A stretch of 64,000 nucleotides of DNA from Desulfosporosinus fructosivorans. GTDB taxonomy: Bacteria; Bacillota; Desulfitobacteriia; Desulfitobacteriales; Desulfitobacteriaceae. Each line of letters begins with the position of its first letter. Position 1 is the first letter of the stretch. The stretch is from assembly GCF_004766045.1 (NCBI RefSeq), contig NZ_SPQQ01000010.1, positions 62,001-126,000 of the forward strand, in the 5' to 3' direction. This document shows positions 50,356 to 59,564 of the stretch, piece after piece. The notes beneath the pieces are model-generated. The model was given only the letters and a program-made list of their open reading frames with translations, was not told the DNA's origin and searched no databases. The translations under genes were made by a program, and so were the position numbers.

Positions 50356-50997
50356 TTAGACCAAGGCCTTGAGAATATCCGCAAAAACCAGATCAATTGG
50401 CTGATCTCCATTAATACGCTTGATCAACCCTTGTTTCTGGTAAAAATCGATTAAAGGTTGAGTTTGCTGATTATAGACGTTCAACCGATTCTGAGCAGTT
50501 TCTACGTTGTCATCAGAGCGTTGATAAAGTTCTCCTGCACATTGTCCACAAACCCCTTCTTTTTCGGGTTTGTTAAAGATCATGTGATAAGAAGCTCCAC
50601 ATTTCCTGCAGACACGACGCCCGGTTAAGCGAGGTATTAACACGGCTTCATCAACTTCTATGTTGATCACGCCATCAAGCTTCATACCAAGTCGATCTAA
50701 GATCTCACTTAAAGCAGTACCTTGCGCAAGGGTGCGTGGGAACCCATCTAGGAGAAATCCATCTGTGCAATCCGGTTGGGCTAAGCGCTCCGCAACAATA
50801 CCAATGGTTACTTCATCAGGTACTAAGCCACCAGCATCCATGAATGACTTAGCCTTTAGTCCTAATTCCGTTCCATTTTTTATAGCTGCTCTAAACATGT
50901 CTCCTGTCGAAATATGAGGAAAACCAAATTTTTCGACGAGTGGACTAGCCTGCGTCCCTTTTCCTGCCCCGGGGCCACCCATTAGAATGATTTTCAT
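50356..50997 (-). CDS. adk: Adenylate kinase (zinc LID form)
   Basis: 213 aa. P-loop 'MGGPGAGKGTQA', 'ISTGDMFRAAIKNGTELG' and the LID with four cysteines (CRKCGASYHMIFNKPEKEGV then CGQC) characteristic of Gram-positive adenylate kinases. Converts AMP and ATP to ADP. Downstream of secY. Confidence 0.98.
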   Translation of the reverse strand: MKIILMGGPGAGKGTQASPLVEKFGFPHISTGDMFRAAIKNGTELGLKAKSFMDAGGLVPDEVTIGIVAERLAQPDCTDGFLLDGFPRTLAQGTALSEILDRLGMKLDGVINIEVDEAVLIPRLTGRRVCRKCGASYHMIFNKPEKEGVCGQCAGELYQRSDDNVETAQNRLNVYNQQTQPLIDFYQKQGLIKRINGDQPIDLVFADILKALV

Positions 50998-51012
50998 ATC
51001 TCTTCCTCCTCT

Positions 51013-52299
51013 TTACTTCATAAAACCTTGATAATGCCTCGACATAAGTTGGGATTCAATCTGTTTCATCGTCTCGAGCGCAACCCCAACTACGATCAGT
51101 AGGGATGTTCCACCAAAATAGATGTTCTTGAGTCCAGTGAGTCCGATAACTAGTGTCGGTAGGACTGCGATCAAAGCAAGAAATAAACCACCGGCTAACG
51201 TAATACGGCTTAATATTTTAGACAAGTACTCTGCCGTAGGACGCCCGGGTCGAAGTCCAGGAATGAATCCTCCATACTTCTTCAAATTGTCTGCTACATC
51301 AACTGGATTGAATGTAATAGATGTATAGAAGTAAGTAAAGAATATAATGAGCACTCCGTAGACTAACAAGTATGGGATTGACGTAAGCTGACCGTTCATG
51401 CTAAACCATTTGGTAACGAATTGCGAAAATCCTGAAGTTGGAACCCACGTCGCAATTTGCTGCGGGAATGCCAGCAAGGAAATAGCAAAAATGACGGGAA
51501 TAACGCCAGCCTGATTGACTTTCAACGGGATATGGCTACTTTGTCCTCCATAAACCCGACGTCCGACCACTCGCTTAGCATATTGCACTGACACTCGACG
51601 TTGGCCTTCCTGAACATAGATAACACCTGCAGTTATAAATATCACGATAAGAATCAAACCGATAATGGAGAATAGATTTATTTCCCCGACTCTTAACATG
51701 CCCCACAGTGATGTAATCGCTGAAGGGACTCGTGAAACGATTCCTGCAAAGATGATCAGTGAGATGCCGTTTCCGATTCCCTTCTCAGTGATTGCCTCTC
51801 CGACCCACATTAAGAATGTGGTTCCAGCGGTCATAACAAGTGCAATCAGTAGATAAGTTGGCCACTTCAGAGCTGGGCTAGGAATCATCAAGGCACTTCG
51901 TATCCCGAAGGTCAGTCCGAATGCTTGAATAAATCCAAGCACAACCGTACTGTATCGAGTATACTGTGTGATCTTTTTGCGACCATAGTCACCCTCTTTA
52001 GACAGCCGTTCAAGGGATGGAAGGACAATCGTCAGAAGTTGAAGAATGATGGAAGCTGTAATGTACGGAGTAATACTCAGTGCCAATACAGACAGATTTT
52101 TAAACGATCCGCCAGAAATCGTATCCATGAAATTCATCATGGCTCCCGATCCAAACATTTGATTCAGGATCTCTCGATCAATAAAGGGGGTTGGAATATG
52201 CGCTCCGATACGAAAGATCAGGAACATCAACAAGGTGTAACCAATCTTCTTCCTGAGATCAGAAACATTCCATGCATTCTTCACGGAATCGGCAATCAT
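51013..52299 (-). CDS. secY: Protein translocase subunit SecY
   Basis: 428 aa with ten predicted transmembrane helices. 'KKIGYTLLMFLIFRIGAHIP', the plug region after TM1 with 'SGGSFKNLSVLALSITPYI' and the C-terminal 'SRHYQGFMK' are typical. It forms the protein-conducting channel with SecE and SecG. Next to rplO with a 1-base gap. Confidence 0.98.
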   Translation of the reverse strand: MIADSVKNAWNVSDLRKKIGYTLLMFLIFRIGAHIPTPFIDREILNQMFGSGAMMNFMDTISGGSFKNLSVLALSITPYITASIILQLLTIVLPSLERLSKEGDYGRKKITQYTRYSTVVLGFIQAFGLTFGIRSALMIPSPALKWPTYLLIALVMTAGTTFLMWVGEAITEKGIGNGISLIIFAGIVSRVPSAITSLWGMLRVGEINLFSIIGLILIVIFITAGVIYVQEGQRRVSVQYAKRVVGRRVYGGQSSHIPLKVNQAGVIPVIFAISLLAFPQQIATWVPTSGFSQFVTKWFSMNGQLTSIPYLLVYGVLIIFFTYFYTSITFNPVDVADNLKKYGGFIPGLRPGRPTAEYLSKILSRITLAGGLFLALIAVLPTLVIGLTGLKNIYFGGTSLLIVVGVALETMKQIESQLMSRHYQGFMK

Positions 52300-52300
52300 C

Positions 52301-52741
52301 CTATTCCACCTCTACTTTTCCACCCGCCGCAACGATTTTCTTGGCTGCAGCGGGGCTGACTTTATCCATTCGAATGGTCAGTGATTTGGTCAGTTCCCCC
52401 GTTGCAAGAATCTTTACGCCGTCCTTGACAGCCTTGATAAGGCCGCTTTCCAAGAGGCTTTCAATCGTTACTACAGTGTCGTTCTCAAAACGTTCCAAAT
52501 CACGGACATTTAAGGCGACAATGTTTTTCCTTGAGATATTATTAAAACCTCGCTTAGGCATTCTACGGAACAATGGATTTTGTCCGCCTTCAAAACCTGG
52601 ACGGACACCGCCGCCTGCGCGCGAGTTTTGACCTTTATGTCCCTTACCAGATGTTTTTCCATGTCCAGATCCAACACCGCGGCCCAATCGCTTAGGTGCA
52701 TGTGTTGATCCTTCAGCAGGCTTAAGTTCATGCAGTTTCAT
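52301..52741 (-). CDS. rplO: Ribosomal protein L15
   Basis: 146 aa from ATG 52741 (MKLHELKPAEGSTHAPKRLG). The Gly-rich loop 'GVGSGHGKTSGKGHKGQNSR' is diagnostic. Four codons of an in-frame upstream extension are rejected for lack of spacing to the ribosome site. Confidence 0.97.
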   Translation of the reverse strand: MKLHELKPAEGSTHAPKRLGRGVGSGHGKTSGKGHKGQNSRAGGGVRPGFEGGQNPLFRRMPKRGFNNISRKNIVALNVRDLERFENDTVVTIESLLESGLIKAVKDGVKILATGELTKSLTIRMDKVSPAAAKKIVAAGGKVEVE

Positions 52742-52759
52742 GCTTGCCCACACCTCCTT

Positions 52760-52942
52760 CTATTGAGCTTGAGTCTCTACAGTAACCAAGTGCATGCATT
52801 TATGAACCATCCCTAGAATACCAGGGCTGTCTTCATGAACTGCACTTGATCCGACTTTTCCTAAGCCAAGTGCTTGTAACACTTTGTGTTGTGATTTTGA
52901 ATATCCGATCGGACTCTTTGTCAGTGTCACTTTTACTTTCAT
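52760..52942 (-). CDS. rpmD: Ribosomal protein L30
   Basis: 60 aa, MKVKVTLTKSPIGYSKSQHK, then 'LGKVGSSAVHEDSPGILGMV'. Complete, typical bacterial length. Between rpsE and rplO. Confidence 0.97.
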   Translation of the reverse strand: MKVKVTLTKSPIGYSKSQHKVLQALGLGKVGSSAVHEDSPGILGMVHKCMHLVTVETQAQ

Positions 52943-52954
52943 GACCGACCCTCC

Positions 52955-53455
52955 TTAACCTAGAACTTCTGCTACGGTCTTACCTCGGAGTTTGGCAATC
53001 TCTTCTGGACGTTTTAGAGATTTTAGCGCCGCCATCGTCGCATTGACCATATTGTGGGGGTTTGCCGAACCTAAAGACTTTGTCAGAATATCGTGTACTC
53101 CGGCAACTTCGAGTACCGCACGGACTGCGCCGCCTGCGATAACTCCAGTTCCTTTAGAAGCAGGCTTTAATAGCACTTGTCCAGCTCCAAAAACTCCTAT
53201 GATGGGATGCGTAATCGTGGTTCCGTGCATAGGAATGCTAAAAAGGTTCTTCTTTGCATCTTCAATACCCTTGCGAATCGCCTCAGGCACTTCGCCAGCT
53301 TTACCCAGTCCTGCACCGACGCGACCTTTACCGTCTCCGACCACTACGAGTGCGCTAAAGCTGAAACGACGTCCGCCCTTTACAACTTTGGCAACACGAG
53401 CAATATGAACGACCTTTTCATTCATATCTGACTTGTTAGCTTCGAATTTAGCCAA
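52955..53455 (-). CDS. rpsE: Ribosomal protein S5
   Basis: 166 aa. 'KVVHIARVAKVVKGGRRFSF' with 'VGDGKGRVGAGLGKAGEVPE' is the conserved double-stranded RNA-binding region. Involved in decoding accuracy. Follows rplR. Confidence 0.98.
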   Translation of the reverse strand: MAKFEANKSDMNEKVVHIARVAKVVKGGRRFSFSALVVVGDGKGRVGAGLGKAGEVPEAIRKGIEDAKKNLFSIPMHGTTITHPIIGVFGAGQVLLKPASKGTGVIAGGAVRAVLEVAGVHDILTKSLGSANPHNMVNATMAALKSLKRPEEIAKLRGKTVAEVLG

Positions 53456-53481
53456 TTTGATTTTCCCTCCTTTACCCTAGC

Positions 53482-53850
53482 TTAGAAGCTGAGACCAGCT
53501 TCGCGTGCTGATGCTGCCAACGCTGAGATTCTGCCGTGATAAATATTTCCTCCACGATCGAATACAACTTGCGTAATTCCTTTTTCAAGGGCTTTCTTCG
53601 CCACTAATTCTCCGACCTTTTGAGCGCCAGCGGTATTTCCGCCTAACAAATCAGCAGCTTTGAACTCTGCATCGAGGGAAGAAGCAGCAACAAGTGTTAC
53701 ACCCAGCTCATCATTGATAATTTGAGCATAAATATGATTCAAACTTCGGAAAACTGCCAAACGCGGGCGTTCAGCAACCCCGATAATAGCTTTACGGATG
53801 CTCTTATGCTTTTTAATGCGAAGAGCTTTTCGATCAATGCGCTTAATCAA
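53482..53850 (-). CDS. rplR: Ribosomal protein L18
   Basis: 122 aa with TTG start at 53850, AAAGGAG 8 bases upstream. It begins with IKRIDRKALRIKKHKSIRKA, and contains 'GVAERPRLAVFRSLNHIYAQ' and ends 'REAGLSF'. A longer ATG form (53877) is unusual for the family and lacks a spacing-correct site. Binds 5S rRNA. Confidence 0.95.
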   Translation of the reverse strand: MIKRIDRKALRIKKHKSIRKAIIGVAERPRLAVFRSLNHIYAQIINDELGVTLVAASSLDAEFKAADLLGGNTAGAQKVGELVAKKALEKGITQVVFDRGGNIYHGRISALAASAREAGLSF

Positions 53851-53903
53851 AGCGAACACTCCTTTCACGATTGGCAAGAGATTTTGCCCTTGCCTATTTT
53901 AGG

Positions 53904-54458
53904 TTACTTCTTAGCGCCTTTTTTACCACCAGTTTTACCAACCTTACGACGGACGACTTCCCCTTCATAGCGAATGCCTTTGCCTTTGTAAGGTTCAGGT
54001 GGTCGCTCTGAGCGTACAACCGCGGCAAAAGCACCTACAAGTTCCTTATCCATCCCTTTAATCAAAATCTTATTAGGAGCAGGAACATCAAAGTCAATCC
54101 CTTCAAAGGGAGTGAGTTCAACAGGATGAGATTTACCAACCGTTAATGCCAGCTTATTTCCTTTTTTGGCAGCACGATATCCGACACCGACCATATCCAG
54201 GCCCTTAGTAAATCCATTCGTAACCCCTTCAACCATATTGGCGATTAGGGTCCGGGTTAATCCATGTAAGGATCGGCTAAATGGTTCATCGTTTGGTCGT
54301 GTGACAATGATTTGTGAGTCTTCGACCGCAATATTCATTAATGAATGTAACTCTCTGGTTAAGGTTCCTTTCGGTCCCTTAACTGTGGCCACATTTCCTT
54401 CTATTTTGAAGTCCACTCCACTGGGAATCCCAATGGGGCGCTTGCCAATTCTGGACAT
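53904..54458 (-). CDS. rplF: Ribosomal protein L6
   Basis: 184 aa. 'MSRIGKRPIGIPSGVDFKIE' and 'MVEGVTNGFTKGLDMVGVGY' plus the C-terminal 'PEPYKGKGIRYEGEVVRRKV' are diagnostic. Binds helix 97 of 23S rRNA. Confidence 0.98.
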   Translation of the reverse strand: MSRIGKRPIGIPSGVDFKIEGNVATVKGPKGTLTRELHSLMNIAVEDSQIIVTRPNDEPFSRSLHGLTRTLIANMVEGVTNGFTKGLDMVGVGYRAAKKGNKLALTVGKSHPVELTPFEGIDFDVPAPNKILIKGMDKELVGAFAAVVRSERPPEPYKGKGIRYEGEVVRRKVGKTGGKKGAKK

Positions 54459-54480
54459 TACTGCACCTCCGTTGCGAAAA

Positions 54481-54879
54481 TTACCAAATGTAGGAGATTA
54501 CTTCTCCGCCTAAGCCTTCTTTTCGGGCTTTCTTATCTGACATAATCCCCTTAGAAGTCGAAATCACTGCGATTCCGAGTCCTCCAAGAACTTTCGGCAT
54601 TTCATCCTTTTTCGCATAAACGCGTAGTCCCGGACGGCTTATCCGTTTTAGCCCGGTAATAACACGCTCACGGTTAGGACCGTATTTCAAATACATCCGG
54701 ATCATGCCTTGTTTGTCGTCTGCAATATATTCTACATCCTTGATATACCCTTCTGCTTTAAGCAGTTCAGCAAGTTCTTTCTTAACGCGAGATGCTGGCA
54801 CCTCGACTTTGTCGTGATAAACCATTCCCGCGTTGCGAATACGTGTTAAAAAGTCTGCAATCGGATCTGACATTGACAC
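54481..54879 (-). CDS. rpsH: Ribosomal protein S8
   Basis: 132 aa. 'MSDPIADFLTRIRNAGMVYH' and 'KGIMSDKKARKEGLGGEVIS' are standard. In E. coli S8 represses the spc operon; the equivalent site here is not evident. Confidence 0.98.
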   Translation of the reverse strand: MSMSDPIADFLTRIRNAGMVYHDKVEVPASRVKKELAELLKAEGYIKDVEYIADDKQGMIRMYLKYGPNRERVITGLKRISRPGLRVYAKKDEMPKVLGGLGIAVISTSKGIMSDKKARKEGLGGEVISYIW

Positions 54880-54907
54880 TTCAGTCGTCCCCCTTCCTTA
54901 CAATGTT

Positions 54908-55093
54908 TTACCAACTGGCCTTAGTTACTCCAGGAAGTTCACCCGCGTGAGCCAAATCCCGGAAGCAAATCCGGCACATTCCGAATTTACGCATGTAAGC
55001 ATGGGGACGTCCACAAAGTTTACAACGGTTATGCGAACGCACGGCAAATTTTTGTCCACGGTTTTGGCGGACAACCATTGATGTTTTAGCCAC
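54908..55093 (-). CDS. rpsN: Ribosomal protein S14 (zinc form)
   Basis: 61 aa: 'MAKTSMVVRQNRGQKFAVRS' then CKLCGRPHAYMRKFGMCRIC. The two CxxC pairs make the C+ (zinc) short form of Gram-positive bacteria. Located between rplE and rpsH. Confidence 0.98.
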   Translation of the reverse strand: MAKTSMVVRQNRGQKFAVRSHNRCKLCGRPHAYMRKFGMCRICFRDLAHAGELPGVTKASW

Positions 55094-55113
55094 GCTCTTG
55101 AACCTCCTTTTCT

Positions 55114-55653
55114 TTAATCACGGTACGGCATTCCGAACCCTCGAAGCAACTCGCGCGCTTCTTCGTCCGATTTTGCCGTTGTTACAAAGACTACATCCAT
55201 TCCACGAAGTTTGTCGATCTTGTCGTACTCCATCTCTGGGAAGATCAACTGCTCCTTGATTCCTAGCGTATAATTACCACGTCCGTCAAACGCCTTGGCG
55301 GAAACACCACGGAAGTCACGAACACGTGGTAAAGCCACATTTAAAAGGCGATCCATGAATTCATACATCCGTTGTCCACGCAAGGTTACTTTACAGCCGA
55401 TTGGCATACCTTCACGAAGTTTGAAAGCTGCAATAGATTTCTTAGCCTTCGTGACCACTGGTTTTTGACCTGAGAGTTTCATCAGATCTGCGACAGCGGA
55501 ATCAATCGCTTTTGAGTTTTGAACCGCTTCACCGACACCCATGTTGATAACAATTTTATCAACTTTGGGAATTTGCATGACATTCGTATAAGCAAACTTC
55601 TGCTGTAAGGCAGGAGCTATTTCGTTTTGGTATCTATCCTTCAGACGAGCCAC
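55114..55653 (-). CDS. rplE: Ribosomal protein L5
   Basis: 179 aa. 'NVMQIPKVDKIVINMGVGEA' and 'LPRVRDFRGVSAKAFDGRGN' are conserved. It binds 5S rRNA and P-site tRNA. Confidence 0.98.
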   Translation of the reverse strand: MARLKDRYQNEIAPALQQKFAYTNVMQIPKVDKIVINMGVGEAVQNSKAIDSAVADLMKLSGQKPVVTKAKKSIAAFKLREGMPIGCKVTLRGQRMYEFMDRLLNVALPRVRDFRGVSAKAFDGRGNYTLGIKEQLIFPEMEYDKIDKLRGMDVVFVTTAKSDEEARELLRGFGMPYRD

Positions 55654-55673
55654 TATGGTCCCTCCTTTCGCGA

Positions 55674-56027
55674 TTAGTGTTTATCCGGTAAATTCACGCC
55701 GCATTTCTTGCAGACGCGTGTTTTTCCGTCTTCCGTTACTTTGAAACTTGCACGTGTCACGGAATTACACTCTTGGCAATATAACATGACGTTCGAGCTG
55801 GCCATTGGTGCTTCTTTGGAAACAATGCCACCTTGAGGCATGCTTTGAGAAGGTTTTGTATGACGCTTAATCAGGTTGGCCTTCTCAACGATCACGCGAC
55901 CTTTCTTGAGAATCACATCGATGATCTTGCCTTTTTTGCCGGCGTCTTTACCGCTGATTACCATGACGAAGTCGCCTTTTTTGACGTGTATCTTCGCAGT
56001 TTGTACTTTATGCTTTGTAGCAGCCAC
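55674..56027 (-). CDS. rplX: Ribosomal protein L24
   Basis: 117 aa from GTG 56027, with GGAGGTG at the right distance; the GTG-like start at 56042 is part of this site. KOW domain 'KKGDFVMVISGKDAGKKGKI', then a late CQECN...CKKCGV pair typical of Firmicutes L24. Initiates 50S assembly. Confidence 0.95.
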   Translation of the reverse strand: MAATKHKVQTAKIHVKKGDFVMVISGKDAGKKGKIIDVILKKGRVIVEKANLIKRHTKPSQSMPQGGIVSKEAPMASSNVMLYCQECNSVTRASFKVTEDGKTRVCKKCGVNLPDKH

Positions 56028-56055
56028 TTTCTTCACCTCCACCTATCATGGTGTC

Positions 56056-56421
56056 TTAGATAACTTCCGGTGCCAGGGAAATAATTTTCATGAAATTATC
56101 ACGCAACTCACGAGCAACTGGTCCAAAGATACGGGTGCCTCGAGGACTTTTGTCATCTTTAATGAGTACAGCCGCGTTTTCGCTAAACCGAATATAAGAA
56201 CCATCCGGACGTCTAATTTCTTTTCTTGTCCGCACTATAACGGCCTTAACTACTTCCCCTTTTTTGACAACGCCCCCTGGCGTTGCTTGCTTAACAGAAG
56301 CAACAATTATATCGCCAATCGATGCATACCGACGCATTGAACCGCCCAGTACACGAATACACATTAGCTCTTTAGCGCCTGAGTTGTCACCAACCCTAAC
56401 CCTGGTTTGTACCTGGATCAT
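56056..56421 (-). CDS. rplN: Ribosomal protein L14
   Basis: 121 aa from ATG 56421 (MIQVQTRVRVGDNSGAKELM). An ATG two codons upstream is only 3 bases from the ribosome site. 'IRRPDGSYIRFSENAAVLIK' and 'GTRIFGPVARELRDNFMKII' are standard. Confidence 0.96.
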   Translation of the reverse strand: MIQVQTRVRVGDNSGAKELMCIRVLGGSMRRYASIGDIIVASVKQATPGGVVKKGEVVKAVIVRTRKEIRRPDGSYIRFSENAAVLIKDDKSPRGTRIFGPVARELRDNFMKIISLAPEVI

Positions 56422-56458
56422 TCCCATTGACCCCCTTCCGAACTAAATATAAAACCTA

Positions 56459-56719
56459 TTAGAGAGCAATTGCTTTCTGAGTAATCTCAACCACACGCCA
56501 ACATTTATCTTTGCTCAAAAGGCGAGTTTCCATGATCGAGACAGTGTCTCCAATGCGAGCCTCATTGTTTTCGTCATGAGCCTTAAACTTTTTGGTGTGG
56601 GTAATCGTTTTTTTGTAAATCGGGTGACGTTGAGTAATATTTACAGCTACCACGACGGTTTTATCCATCTTGTCGCTTACTACCTTACCAATTCGGACCT
56701 TGCGCTGGGCTCTTTCCAA
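56459..56719 (-). CDS. rpsQ: Ribosomal protein S17
   Basis: 86 aa. 'GKVVSDKMDKTVVVAVNITQ' and 'KKFKAHDENNEARIGDTVSI' are diagnostic OB-fold segments. Binds the 5' domain of 16S rRNA. Confidence 0.98.
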   Translation of the reverse strand: MERAQRKVRIGKVVSDKMDKTVVVAVNITQRHPIYKKTITHTKKFKAHDENNEARIGDTVSIMETRLLSKDKCWRVVEITQKAIAL

Positions 56720-56742
56720 TCTAAAAAGCCTCCTTTCTCAAC

Positions 56743-56946
56743 TTAGGCACGTTCAAGCTTTAACTCGCGTTCACGAAGAATCGTTTTACCGCGAGCGATT
56801 CCTTTGCGGACTTCTCGAATTCGCATCGGGTTATCGAGTTGTCCCGTTGCCAATTGGAAACGCAAATTAAACAGTTCTGTTTTGAACTCGTCGATTTCCT
56901 TTAGTACTTCTTCGGTAGTCAGGTCACGGAAATCCTTAGTTTTCAT
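56743..56946 (-). CDS. rpmC: Ribosomal protein L29
   Basis: 67 aa from ATG 56946 (MKTKDFRDLTTEEVLKEIDE), AAGGAGG upstream. 'LFNLRFQLATGQLDNPMRIR' is the family core. It overlaps the end of rplP by 11 bases. Confidence 0.97.
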   Translation of the reverse strand: MKTKDFRDLTTEEVLKEIDEFKTELFNLRFQLATGQLDNPMRIREVRKGIARGKTILRERELKLERA

Positions 56947-57373
56947 TTGCGTCACCTCCTTCTTGATCCGCACGGGTAACGAACTTACACTTGATCGGTA
57001 GTTTGTGCATAGCTAGGCGCAGGGCCTCACGTGCTTGTTCTTCCGTTACGCCGTTCAATTCAAACATCACACGACCGGGCTTAACAACAGCAACCCAGTA
57101 CTCCGGTGAACCTTTACCACTACCCATACGGGTTTCTGCCGGTTTCGCCGTAACAGGCTTATCCGGGAATATTTTAATCCAAACTTGACCACCACGCTTA
57201 ATAAAGCGGGTCATTGCGATACGAGCTGCCTCGATTTGACGGTTGGTAACCCAGCCACATTCTAGCGCCATAAGACCATATTCACCAAAAGTGATGGTGT
57301 TACCGCGTGTTGCCTTACCGGACATCCGTCCACGATGTTGTTTACGATGTTTCACTCTGGATGGGACTAACAT
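56936..57373 (-). CDS. rplP: Ribosomal protein L16
   Basis: 145 aa. 'MLVPSRVKHRKQHRGRMSGK' and 'KPAETRMGSGKGSPEYWVAV' are conserved. It is near the A-site tRNA on the 50S. Directly adjacent to rpsC. Confidence 0.98.
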   Translation of the reverse strand: MLVPSRVKHRKQHRGRMSGKATRGNTITFGEYGLMALECGWVTNRQIEAARIAMTRFIKRGGQVWIKIFPDKPVTAKPAETRMGSGKGSPEYWVAVVKPGRVMFELNGVTEEQAREALRLAMHKLPIKCKFVTRADQEGGDANEN

Positions 57374-58036
57374 TTAGTTTCCTCCTTCCACCTGAGCGAC
57401 GACCTTCTTGGCGGGAAGAACCTCACCTTTATAAATCCAAACCTTGATACCAATTTTGCCATACGTGGTATTGGCTTCCGCAAAACCGTAGTCAATATCA
57501 GCACGCAAGGTGTGAAGGGGTACTTTCCCTTCATGATACCATTCGGTTCGGGCAATTTCGGCTCCAGCTAGACGGCCGCTGCATTGAATTTTGATACCTT
57601 GAGCTCCTGTACGCATTGTCCGGCCAACAGTTTGTTTCATTGCCCGACGGAAGGACACTCGTTTTTCAAGTTGTAGTGCGATGTTCTCTGCTACCAGTGT
57701 AGCATCCATTTCAGGTTTCTTGATTTCTACGATATTGACAGCGACTTGTTTACCAGTTATCGCTTCAAGTTGCTTGCGAAGATTTTCGACTTCAATACCA
57801 CCTCGACCGATAACAATACCGGGTTTAGCTGCATGAACCGACACCTTAACGCGACTAGCTGCTCGTTCAATCTCTACTTTTGGGCATCCAGCTTGCTTGA
57901 GTTTATTTTTAACAAACGCACGGATCTTCAAGTCTTCATGAAGAAGTTCCATATAGTTTCTGTCTGCATACCATCGGCTTTCCCAGTCCCGGATAATTCC
58001 GATTCGAAGGCCTTTGGGATTAACCTTTTGACCCAC
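57374..58036 (-). CDS. rpsC: Ribosomal protein S3
   Basis: 220 aa. 'MGQKVNPKGLRIGIIRDWES', the KH motif 'GIVIGRGGIEVENLRKQLEA' and 'GIKIQCSGRLAGAEIARTEW' are complete. Part of the mRNA entry tunnel helicase. Confidence 0.98.
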   Translation of the reverse strand: MGQKVNPKGLRIGIIRDWESRWYADRNYMELLHEDLKIRAFVKNKLKQAGCPKVEIERAASRVKVSVHAAKPGIVIGRGGIEVENLRKQLEAITGKQVAVNIVEIKKPEMDATLVAENIALQLEKRVSFRRAMKQTVGRTMRTGAQGIKIQCSGRLAGAEIARTEWYHEGKVPLHTLRADIDYGFAEANTTYGKIGIKVWIYKGEVLPAKKVVAQVEGGN

Positions 58037-58039
58037 GGT

Positions 58040-58381
58040 TTAGCCCTCCTTCTTCTCGCCCACAACCACGGTTATGTGACTTGTCCGTTTCCGGATTTGG
58101 TCTGCACGTCCCATGGCTCGAGGCTTGATGCGTTTTAGAGTTGGTCCTTGATCCACACAAATTTCAGTAACATACAGGTCATCGACATTCATGTCATAGT
58201 TGTGTCCTGCATTTGCGACTGCAGACTTCAGTACCTTGGTCACATCATCTGTGGAACCATTTGGTGTAAACTGAAGAATAGCGAACGCATCACTGATCTT
58301 TTTGCCGCGAATCAGATTGACAACCTGGCGCACCTTGCGAGGAGAGATACGTACATATTTTGCCACTGCTTTTGCTTGCAT
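58040..58381 (-). CDS. rplV: Ribosomal protein L22
   Basis: 113 aa. 'YVRISPRKVRQVVNLIRGKK' and 'KRIKPRAMGRADQIRKRTSH' are diagnostic; the beta-hairpin lines the exit tunnel. Spaced 3 bases from rpsC. Confidence 0.98.
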   Translation of the reverse strand: MQAKAVAKYVRISPRKVRQVVNLIRGKKISDAFAILQFTPNGSTDDVTKVLKSAVANAGHNYDMNVDDLYVTEICVDQGPTLKRIKPRAMGRADQIRKRTSHITVVVGEKKEG

Positions 58382-58403
58382 ATGCCTTTAGCCTCCTCTC
58401 GAA

Positions 58404-58685
58404 TTAACGTAAGCCGCTGGATTTTTCGCTTCCAGCATGGCCCTTATAGGTGCGAGTAGGCGAAAACTCTCCGAGTTTATGCCCTACCATATCTTCTGTA
58501 ACATAGACAGGAACATGTTTCCGACCATCATGAACTGCAATGGTGAGTCCGACCATTATCGGAAATATTGTTGAGCGTCTGGACCACGTCTTAATAACGC
58601 GTTTTTCACCTGATTTGTTCATCGCTTCTACGCGCTCGAGCAAACGAGGTTCGGCGAAAGGTCCTTTTTTCAGAGATCTGCTCAT
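58404..58685 (-). CDS. rpsS: Ribosomal protein S19
   Basis: 93 aa. 'MSRSLKKGPFAEPRLLERVE' and 'EDMVGHKLGEFSPTRTYKGH' are conserved. 30S head protein. Confidence 0.98.
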   Translation of the reverse strand: MSRSLKKGPFAEPRLLERVEAMNKSGEKRVIKTWSRRSTIFPIMVGLTIAVHDGRKHVPVYVTEDMVGHKLGEFSPTRTYKGHAGSEKSSGLR

Positions 58686-58703
58686 TTATGGGCCTCCTTT
58701 CGA

Positions 58704-59531
58704 CTACTTAGTCCGCCGTTTCACAATAAAGCGATTCGACGATTTCTTCTTCTTGCGAGTTTTTGCTCCAAGTGCTGGTTTTCCCCAAGGTGTGCATGGG
58801 TTACGACCAATCGAGTTACGTCCTTCACCACCACCGTGTGGGTGATCGCAAGGGTTCATTACCGAACCACGAACTGTTGGGCGAATACCCATCCAACGTG
58901 ACCTTCCAGCTTTACCGACGTTAATGTTCTCGTGATCTAAATTTCCAACTTGGCCAATGGTTGCACGACATTCAATACGAATCATGCGCATTTCACCAGA
59001 TGGAAGACGAAGCGTTGCATAAGAACCTTCTTTGGCCATCAATTGAGCTGATCCACCAGCAGAGCGAACCATTTGTGCCCCTTTGCCAGGTTTCATTTCA
59101 ATGTTATGGAGCAAAGTACCAACTGGTATATTTATCAGTGGTAAAGTGTTGCCTACCTTAATGTCAGCATCCGCACCGGAAACAACCATTTGATCAACTT
59201 GCAATCCGTTCGGAGCTAAGATATAAGTTTTAAGTCCATCCTGGTAGAACAATAAGGCGATATTAGCAGAGCGGTTTGGATCATACTCAATGCTCGCTAC
59301 ACGAGCAGGAATTCCATCCTTATTCCGCTTGAAATCTATAACGCGGAACATTCGTTTATGTCCGCCGCCTCTGTGGCGCACACTTAAACGTCCGTCATTG
59401 TTGCGACCAGCCTTTTTAGTTAAAGGCATTAGCAAAGAACGTTCAGGTTCTGTTCGAGTGATTTCTTCAAAAGTCGACGAGGTCATATTACGACGACTTG
59501 GTGTGGTGGGTTTATATGTTTTTAATGCCAT
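58704..59531 (-). CDS. rplB: Ribosomal protein L2
   Basis: 275 aa. 'RHRGGGHKRMFRVIDFKRNK' and the peptidyl-transferase-centre loop 'VMNPCDHPHGGGEGRNSIGR' are present. Complete. Confidence 0.98.
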   Translation of the reverse strand: MALKTYKPTTPSRRNMTSSTFEEITRTEPERSLLMPLTKKAGRNNDGRLSVRHRGGGHKRMFRVIDFKRNKDGIPARVASIEYDPNRSANIALLFYQDGLKTYILAPNGLQVDQMVVSGADADIKVGNTLPLINIPVGTLLHNIEMKPGKGAQMVRSAGGSAQLMAKEGSYATLRLPSGEMRMIRIECRATIGQVGNLDHENINVGKAGRSRWMGIRPTVRGSVMNPCDHPHGGGEGRNSIGRNPCTPWGKPALGAKTRKKKKSSNRFIVKRRTK

Positions 59532-59564
59532 CGGTTTTCATTATCCTCCTTTACTCCAAGCTGC